A stretch of DNA of 64,000 nucleotides. Source: Saprospiraceae bacterium (GTDB lineage: Bacteria > Bacteroidota > Bacteroidia > Chitinophagales > Saprospiraceae). Where the stretch lies: the NCBI GenBank assembly GCA_020848995.1, contig JADLHA010000040.1:39470-103469 (forward strand), written 5' to 3'. The translations under genes and the position numbers were made by a program. Positions 58,702 to 64,000 of this stretch are shown piece by piece. Positions within the stretch are counted from its first letter, which is position 1; each line of letters starts with the position of its first letter. The notes under the pieces were generated by a model that saw only the letters and a list, made by a program, of their open reading frames with translations, was not told where the DNA came from and ran no database searches.

Positions 58702-61635
58702 TCATCGAATCAAATATGCAATTCCCAGACCCACACTTGCTCCGTTTCTGAACGATTCAGCGACGTATTCATTGCCCTTAAAGTGCTGGCTACGCATGTT
58801 GAGCGGATCCAATATGTTTCGGGCGGAAAAGCTCAGTTGATAATGGTCTGCAAACCGCTTTGCCACTTTGAAATTCAACAGGGGAATGGTCTGCTCGTAA
58901 ATATCCGGCGTGGCGAAAAGTGAAATGTTGTATAACTTCTCACCACTGACGTTGTAGGCAAGAGATGCTTCCCATCCACTTTCAGGATTCAGGTACGAAA
59001 GAATTACATTGACCACAAAGGGAGCCTGCCCCTGAAAAGGGCGGGTCGTCTTGTCATAACTTGGGTCTATGTTCTTCGAACTTTCCACTTCCTCTTCCGG
59101 AATATCGTAAGATGAGTGGATCAAAGCAAAATTAGAGCTCAGGTAAAAATGATCCAACCAGGGGGAAATAAAATTCAATCCCTTTCTCAACTCGACTTCT
59201 GCGCCATAGACTGTAGCTTCCGGAACATTGATGAAAGACAATTCCGGAATGGTAGCTCGAGGATTGAACTGCCGGATAATCGGGTCGCTGAATTTCTTAT
59301 AAAACCCACTCACCGCCAGCAATTCCCCGGCGCGGGGATACCACTCGTAACGTGCATCGTAATTTTGTATCAGAGAGCGTTTCAGCGAAGGATTCCCAAC
59401 GTTGAAAAACCCGTTTTTCGTATCAAACTGAACAAAGGGAGCAAGTTCCCTCATGTTAGGTCTGGCAAGGGTTTGAGAGGCTGCAAGTCGGATGTTGGTC
59501 TTTTCAGAAATTGAATATATTGCATTCAGGGAGTAAAGAACATCGGTCTGATCAATTTTTCCTTCGGGAACGGTTGGTTCCTCGCTCTGCACACGAAGGT
59601 CCGTAGATTCAATCCTCGCGCCACCTACCAATTTAATTTTAGGATGAACGTTTACAACGGCCATCAGGTATCCCGCTGCGATCTTTTGATCTCCATTGTA
59701 AAAATTTCTTGCATTGATTTGATTGACATAATGCAATCCAGTCACATAGCGCTTAACCGAACCATCTGAATTAAACAAAGTATCAACAATACCAAAATTT
59801 GCTTCATCAAAAAATCCGTTAAAATCACCTGCATAATTTGTAAAATTGAGTTCGGACGGTAGTCCGGAATTGTTCAGCTGATACCGGTACTCTTCAAAGG
59901 ATCGCTTGCTTTGGCTGTAATACGCTCCAAACTTAATCTTGTTTGAACTGCCAGAGTTCCCTCCTGTAAGAAAAGGTACAGAAAAGTCGATTTTTGCCTG
60001 TGTTAACCGGTCGTCCAGCTTGCGGAAGAAATGATAAGGATAGGCGATCTCCGCATTGTTAATGTAATATTCCTTATGATCTCCCTCATCGACAACTGTA
60101 TAGGCAAAATAGCGAAGATCCGGTTCATTCTGGAAGGCTGTCGACGTTCCTGCCATCCAATCAACCGTGGTCATACCCAAACCGGAAAATACATGCTTAC
60201 CTCCCAGTTGGTAGGTGGCAACCTGGCGCTGTATAAATTCCAGTGAGTTGGTATTAAATTCAGCAAAGCTGTTGGACACCTGACCCAGGAACTCCCCCGA
60301 CTGACTGCGACCGATCACTTCGGCATCATTATTAAAAATGATGTTTCCGCTTAGTGCGTGATCCTCATTGAACTTTAGTGCAAGATTAAACAGTCCTCCC
60401 AAAGCAGGATTGTAAACGCTCTTGCTTTCCTTGAGAGATTGGTATGGAAAAAGCTTGTCGGTACTGTTATTCACATACGTTGCGATTTCACCCTCCTCGT
60501 AATGCTGGTAAGCGGCGGAATAATTCAGCGCAAGGGTATAACCCAAATCCTTTCCAAGCAAATTCAGGCGGTTGCCGACAGAAAAGTTAAAACCCAGATT
60601 TTGCTTGGATTTTCCATCAACAGGCACGTACTCATTGCTGATCGCCCTGGAACTTTCATGAAAAACACTTCTTATATGATCCTTAGAAGCCTCTGGATTT
60701 CTGGCCTGAAGGTAAGTACTCGTAGACAAAAGGTTCCGATCATCAGGATTGTTAAGTAAGGCGGGATGCTCCCGGGATCCGTCCTCGAAGCCGAGCCAAT
60801 CATACTTTCCGGAGCTAGGGTGCCCTTTGAAATTGTCCTTAAACGAAGACTGAAAATTGTATTCTGTGTTCAGGGAAAAAGCAATATTAAATTTCTCGGG
60901 AATGGTCTTCGTATTGATGTTGATCAGTCCCCCTGAAAAGTTACCCGGTAAATCGGGAGTAAATGTCTTTACGGTGACAATATTGTCGATCATTTGTGCC
61001 GGAATGAGGTCCAGGCTGGTGCTGTTGCGATAGGGGTCAGTACTTGGCAATGTGATTCCGTTAAGTTGAGAAAGCGAATAGCGATCCCCGAGACCTCGCA
61101 TCACGATGAATTTCCCGCTTTCGATCACCGCGCCTGTCGATTGTCGCATGGCATCGGCCGCATTTGAACTGCCCGTGCGGCTGATCTGCTGCGAAGAGAC
61201 ACCATCCTGTATAGAAAATGACTTGCGCTGCAATGCAATCAACGCTGCTTCTGTATTTTTCACCACCGTAGCGGTTACGACAACTTCAGAGAGTTTTGCC
61301 GTCTCCTCTTCCAGGGCAATATCCAGTGAATTGACTTTACCTGCTTGGATTTCCAGTCCGGTAATTGTTTGCTTGCCGTAAGACAAATAGCTTACGACGA
61401 CATCATAAACTCCGGGATTCAGTTGAATATGATACTTGCCATCAAAGTCTGTAGTGGTTCCGGTAACCTGTTGGTTTTCCTGATGGACAACCACGATCGC
61501 CTCAATAACGGATTCGCCGGAGTTCTTATCTACAACTCCGCCGCTCAAAACGCCTTTTTGGCTGAAGGCGCTGGTAGTGATCAACGCCATAAAGAATACA
61601 AAGAGTTTCATTAACACAGTTTTAGATTTCATCAA
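58702..61635 (-). CDS. TonB-dependent receptor with carboxypeptidase-like N-terminal extension
   Basis: A 977-residue outer membrane receptor. Signal peptide (KLFVFFMALITTSAFSQ), then a carboxypeptidase-regulatory-like domain (GVVDKNSGESVIEAIVVVHQ, TTTDFDGKYHIQLNPGVYDV; about 28-115), a TonB-box-like VVVTATVVKNTEAALIALQ, a plug (ADAMRQSTGAVIESGKFIVM, RGLGDRYSLSQLNGITLPST) and a large barrel ending in SVGLGIAYLIR. This architecture fits the SusC-like/TonB receptor subgroup that works with a secreted or surface partner. The upstream gene codes for a T9SS-exported beta-helix protein, the likely partner. Substrate unknown. Confidence 0.9.
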   Translation of the reverse strand: MMKSKTVLMKLFVFFMALITTSAFSQKGVLSGGVVDKNSGESVIEAIVVVHQENQQVTGTTTDFDGKYHIQLNPGVYDVVVSYLSYGKQTITGLEIQAGKVNSLDIALEEETAKLSEVVVTATVVKNTEAALIALQRKSFSIQDGVSSQQISRTGSSNAADAMRQSTGAVIESGKFIVMRGLGDRYSLSQLNGITLPSTDPYRNSTSLDLIPAQMIDNIVTVKTFTPDLPGNFSGGLININTKTIPEKFNIAFSLNTEYNFQSSFKDNFKGHPSSGKYDWLGFEDGSREHPALLNNPDDRNLLSTSTYLQARNPEASKDHIRSVFHESSRAISNEYVPVDGKSKQNLGFNFSVGNRLNLLGKDLGYTLALNYSAAYQHYEEGEIATYVNNSTDKLFPYQSLKESKSVYNPALGGLFNLALKFNEDHALSGNIIFNNDAEVIGRSQSGEFLGQVSNSFAEFNTNSLEFIQRQVATYQLGGKHVFSGLGMTTVDWMAGTSTAFQNEPDLRYFAYTVVDEGDHKEYYINNAEIAYPYHFFRKLDDRLTQAKIDFSVPFLTGGNSGSSNKIKFGAYYSQSKRSFEEYRYQLNNSGLPSELNFTNYAGDFNGFFDEANFGIVDTLFNSDGSVKRYVTGLHYVNQINARNFYNGDQKIAAGYLMAVVNVHPKIKLVGGARIESTDLRVQSEEPTVPEGKIDQTDVLYSLNAIYSISEKTNIRLAASQTLARPNMRELAPFVQFDTKNGFFNVGNPSLKRSLIQNYDARYEWYPRAGELLAVSGFYKKFSDPIIRQFNPRATIPELSFINVPEATVYGAEVELRKGLNFISPWLDHFYLSSNFALIHSSYDIPEEEVESSKNIDPSYDKTTRPFQGQAPFVVNVILSYLNPESGWEASLAYNVSGEKLYNISLFATPDIYEQTIPLLNFKVAKRFADHYQLSFSARNILDPLNMRSQHFKGNEYVAESFRNGASVGLGIAYLIR

Positions 61636-61707
61636 TGCTTTATTTAAACATGAAAGCAGAGGACAAGTGTTGCTTGCCCCCTGCCATCATTTATAAATTT
61701 TCAATTG

Positions 61708-63366
61708 TTATTCAACAATCAGTTTCCTGATTGCGAATTTTCCGCTTTCGGTTTTAAATTGTATCACGTACAGCCCCCGGTCTAATCCTTCGATAACCAT
61801 CTGTTCACGCGCGTCATTGTTCACCGGTATGCTGCGAATCATCACGCCACCCAACGAGTAGATTCCAATGTGCACGATTTTATTCCACTCGGAATTTACT
61901 TCAACTGACTTTCCTGGTTGTGCAGGGTTGGGATACACGCTCAAAGCGTCCAGCCCTTCCTCTTCGTCCGCATCGGTTGCTATTTTGAGATCAAGGTGCC
62001 CGTTGCGATCCAGAGTCGTCCATCCGGTGATCCATGCGCCTTGTGCCAAAGCAGAGAAAGCGCCCTTATAACTGACCTGCGTAAAGAAGGGATCTGCCGG
62101 TACATTGGCCAAAGCCGTGTTGTATGCAGCGCCATTCAACGATGGACGAGGATCGAGGCCACCATCTTGCTCACGGCTTATGCTGTGAAAACCCGGATCT
62201 GCAATGGCGTTTGCATTTCCCGTCAGGTGAGCGATCAGGGCACTTGCGGTAGCGTCTTCTGCCCCGCTGGTGATGCGGATGATGCCCGTGGAGCTACCGT
62301 CGATGCTGGTATTGGCCCCGTTGTTCCAGAACAGGTTGTTCAGGATCTTCAATTCTCCCGTGCCCAGTTTGGAATACGCATCGTTGACGCCTGCGGCGCG
62401 GTCCTGTACCTCGATGGCTTTGTTCTTCATTTCTGCGACGATCGAGTTGGCAATGGTGCCCGCCGTTCCCGCACGCAGCAAGATCCCCACCGGGTTCGAA
62501 GCAGTAGCTCCTGCACCTGCGCCAATGTGCGTCCAGTTGTAAACCGTAGGATTTGAATACGGCGTCAGGTCATCCGGTGTTGAGCCGTCCAATTCTCCGC
62601 CTGCATCGGCGATGTCAGAACGCTGGATCGAAAACCAAAACTGCCCTTTGCCCGTAAAGACTTCGTCCCAATCGTAGCTATCGTCTTCTGTAAAGGCAAC
62701 CACAGCATATTTCAAATTCGGCGCTCCGCCAAAAAATTCGATTCCGTCGTCGGAGTTCGCGTAAATCTCTACGTATTCAAGTACTGTTTTGCTTCCTACT
62801 GCGCCGAGGCTCAAGCCATTCAGCTCGCTACCCGATACGATTTGCCTTCCGCCATGGCGGACCGACACATAGCGCAATACACCTGAATTGTCGTCGTTGT
62901 CATTCCCGCCGTAAAGCCCGCGCGTTTCTGACAGGTCGATTCCTTCGATGTTCACTTCGCTGTTGCCGCCTTTCTGCGTGACGCCGCGGCCCAGCAACAC
63001 AATGCCTCCCCATAGTGCGTTGTCCTTAGGACCCAAGTCTGATGGATCATTCACGTCGTCGGCCTCAGCAGTAAATATGATGGGTTCGTCGGAAGTACCC
63101 TCAGCATAGATCTTTGCTCCGCGGGTGATCACCAACGCGGATGGGTTTCCAACATCAGCGCGATCAGTAAACTTTACTACTGTTCCTGCTTCGATGTTCA
63201 GGATACCGCCCTCTTCCAGGAAGACCAATCCATCCAACACATACGTGTTATTCTTCGTCCACTGATAAGTCTGGTTTCCAACCAGGTCGGCGTCCGTAAT
63301 TCTGACTACCTGAGCGGAGATCAGAATGGGAAAAATAGTAAGTAAAATAAAAGTAAATCTGTTCAT
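61708..63366 (-). CDS. secreted parallel beta-helix-like protein, T9SS type A
   Basis: A 552-residue exported protein. Signal peptide MNRFTFILLTIFPILISAQ, then a glycine- and asparagine-rich right-handed beta-helix-like body (GILNIEAGTVVKFTDRADVG, IFTAEADDVNDPSDLGPKDN, LEYVEIYANSDDGIEFFGGA), and a C-terminal T9SS type A sorting domain (LSVYPNPAQPGKSVEV, HIGIYSLGGVMI, LYVIQFKTESGKFAIRKLIV). The ATG at the signal peptide is chosen; an open frame 87 bp longer is not supported. It is the first gene before the large TonB receptor (72 bp gap). Binding or scaffolding role inferred; no catalytic residues identified. Confidence 0.88.
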   Translation of the reverse strand: MNRFTFILLTIFPILISAQVVRITDADLVGNQTYQWTKNNTYVLDGLVFLEEGGILNIEAGTVVKFTDRADVGNPSALVITRGAKIYAEGTSDEPIIFTAEADDVNDPSDLGPKDNALWGGIVLLGRGVTQKGGNSEVNIEGIDLSETRGLYGGNDNDDNSGVLRYVSVRHGGRQIVSGSELNGLSLGAVGSKTVLEYVEIYANSDDGIEFFGGAPNLKYAVVAFTEDDSYDWDEVFTGKGQFWFSIQRSDIADAGGELDGSTPDDLTPYSNPTVYNWTHIGAGAGATASNPVGILLRAGTAGTIANSIVAEMKNKAIEVQDRAAGVNDAYSKLGTGELKILNNLFWNNGANTSIDGSSTGIIRITSGAEDATASALIAHLTGNANAIADPGFHSISREQDGGLDPRPSLNGAAYNTALANVPADPFFTQVSYKGAFSALAQGAWITGWTTLDRNGHLDLKIATDADEEEGLDALSVYPNPAQPGKSVEVNSEWNKIVHIGIYSLGGVMIRSIPVNNDAREQMVIEGLDRGLYVIQFKTESGKFAIRKLIVE

Positions 63367-63425
63367 AAATGCGTTTGTTTCAGGTGTTGTGAAGATGCAA
63401 TGATGCAAAGTCGTCTTTTCAAACG

Positions 63426-63433
63426 CAAAGTTA
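63426..63433 (-). promoter_or_regulatory. -7 box of the T9SS/TonB operon
   Basis: On the minus strand TAACTTTG matches the consensus, with a TTG 17 nt upstream (slightly short spacing). The ATG of the T9SS gene is 59 nt downstream. It lies beyond the small RNA terminator, so the two are separate transcription units. Confidence 0.55.
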
Positions 63434-63514
63434 CGGCCACCCCTATGGGCCAAAATGAAGCAAACGTTATGAAATGGTTATGGAATTGTAATTCTTGCGG
63501 AAGTGCGACACAAT

Positions 63515-63547
63515 AAAAAAAACAGCTACCCGCTTTTCGGGTAGCTG
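63515..63547 (-). terminator. intrinsic terminator of the candidate small RNA
   Basis: CAGCTACCCG and CGGGTAGCTG form a perfect 10-bp stem with a 5-nt loop; a run of eight T follows on the minus strand. Confidence 0.92.
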
Positions 63548-63697
63548 TCGTAAAAAAGTGTTGAAATGAAATCTCTATCTTATGCTCAGCTCCTCCACCG
63601 TAAAAAGAAATGCGATTACCAAGAGAGGGCTGCAACGCTTTGCGTAGGTCGCCAAATACTTTAGCAAAACAACATTTCATTTCAACTCCACCTTTTT
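63515..63697 (-). ncRNA. candidate structured small RNA with end-closing stem (6S-like layout)
   Basis: On the minus strand a -7 box (63704-63711) is followed by about 185 nt that ends at an intrinsic terminator. The 5' part (63674-63699) and the region just before the terminator (63550-63572) are complementary over about 22 nt (GTTGAAATGAAAT with ATTTCATTTCAAC, plus GTAAAAA with TTTTTTAC), which would close the molecule into a rod with a 100-nt centre. The centre can form a small ACGC-AAA-GCGT hairpin. This layout, without a convincing ORF, resembles 6S-type or other housekeeping RNAs. The identity is not proven. The 105-codon frame crossing this region runs through the terminator and is disregarded. 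Confidence 0.5.
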
Positions 63698-63703
63698 ACA
63701 ACG

Positions 63704-63711
63704 CAAAATTA
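63704..63711 (-). promoter_or_regulatory. -7 box of the candidate small RNA
   Basis: On the minus strand TAATTTTG matches TAnnTTTG. A 7-bp inverted repeat (AACCCTT/AAGGGTT, 63731-63747) lies just upstream. Confidence 0.5.
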
Positions 63712-63818
63712 CCGGTGGACTCGGTGGGGAAACCCTTTGGAAGGGTTATGAAAAAATGACCATTATGTAATTTTTATGTTGTCTTAAGATTAAGTTATTG
63801 TTAAGGGCACTTCTAAAA

Positions 63819-63852
63819 ACTCCCTCTTGCGCCAGCCAGCCCGCACAGGCTC
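63819..63852. repeat. 34-bp direct repeat, copy 1
   Basis: Matches copy 2 at 32 of 34 positions, including GCGCCAGCCAGCCCGCACAG. GC-rich and located in otherwise non-coding DNA. Confidence 0.8.
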
Positions 63853-63966
63853 TCGCGCTCAATGAATTTAGCATCACAATCCTTCGTTGCAGCTCAGTCA
63901 GTTATCGTTCCACATAGCTTCCTTCGCTGCGCCTCGGCTTGTTTTGCTTGGGGGCTGCCTCCCTCC

Positions 63967-64000
63967 ACTCCCTGCTGCGCCAGCCAGCCCGCACAGGCTC
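63967..64000. repeat. 34-bp direct repeat, copy 2, cut by the window edge
   Basis: Second copy 148 bp after the first. The match continues up to the last base, so the full repeat may be longer. The sequence between the copies (63853-63966) shows no coding frame of note. Confidence 0.8.

Noticed and set aside
63363..63680. 105-codon minus-strand frame across the candidate small RNA
   Set aside because: It crosses a strong intrinsic terminator and shows no protein-like content; the RNA features explain the region better.

Overview
The window looks like chromosomal DNA of a Bacteroidota bacterium, most likely a Saprospiraceae-like member (phylum fairly certain, family a guess). The clues are type IX secretion C-terminal signals of both kinds, TonB receptors with a carboxypeptidase-like plug extension, a TonB/HmuY pair, arsenosugar-type ArsS, near absence of Shine-Dalgarno sequences, and many -7 boxes of the form TAnnTTTG close to start codons. 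Base composition is near 50% GC apart from a few very AT-rich intergenic islands. No insertion sequence, prophage or CRISPR array was seen.

Layout. 1-5.6 kb: end of a dihydroorotase-like gene, a DUF4199 protein, two glycosyltransferases, the heptose genes gmhA and gmhB, and queE. 5.7-8.8 kb: a compact three-gene unit made of a SET protein, an ATP-grasp ligase and an ATP-grasp-SET fusion; this is the most unusual system in the window. 8.9-12.7 kb: tRNA-Leu, a PLP enzyme, a methyltransferase and a glycosyltransferase. 12.8-21.7 kb: two giant tandem paralogues (about 1,460 and 1,480 residues) built of 12 Ig/PKD-like units each and ending in a type B T9SS signal. 21.7-31.3 kb: O-methyltransferase, acyltransferase-like protein, Omp85 protein, hemW, galE, uvrC, an SPFH protein and a TPR lipoprotein. 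31.4-36.8 kb: an unknown protein, a haem-uptake type locus (TonB receptor, HmuY, divergent AraC regulator) and an ion channel gene broken by an in-frame stop.

37-50.3 kb is a phenylacetate catabolism region on the minus strand. paaE-A-B-C-D-G-H-I form one tight operon, and paaJ and paaZ lie further down. Between the two parts sit an arsenosugar pair (ArsS and a peroxidase-like protein), a YceI protein and two tandem membrane proteins. The products would epoxidise phenylacetyl-CoA (PaaABCE), isomerise it to the oxepin (PaaG), open and oxidise the ring (PaaZ) and run the beta-oxidation steps (PaaH, PaaJ). paaK, paaF and a paa regulator are not in the window. A perfect 16-bp palindrome lies just beyond the 3' end of paaZ.

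50.4-64 kb: DUF2853 protein, M48 protease, tRNA-Asp, a third ATP-grasp protein, a group II decarboxylase, accA, dapA, a receiver-less winged-helix protein, a large TonB receptor and a T9SS-exported beta-helix protein. The right end holds a candidate structured small RNA with its own promoter, end-closing stem and terminator, and a 34-bp direct repeat that runs into the window edge.
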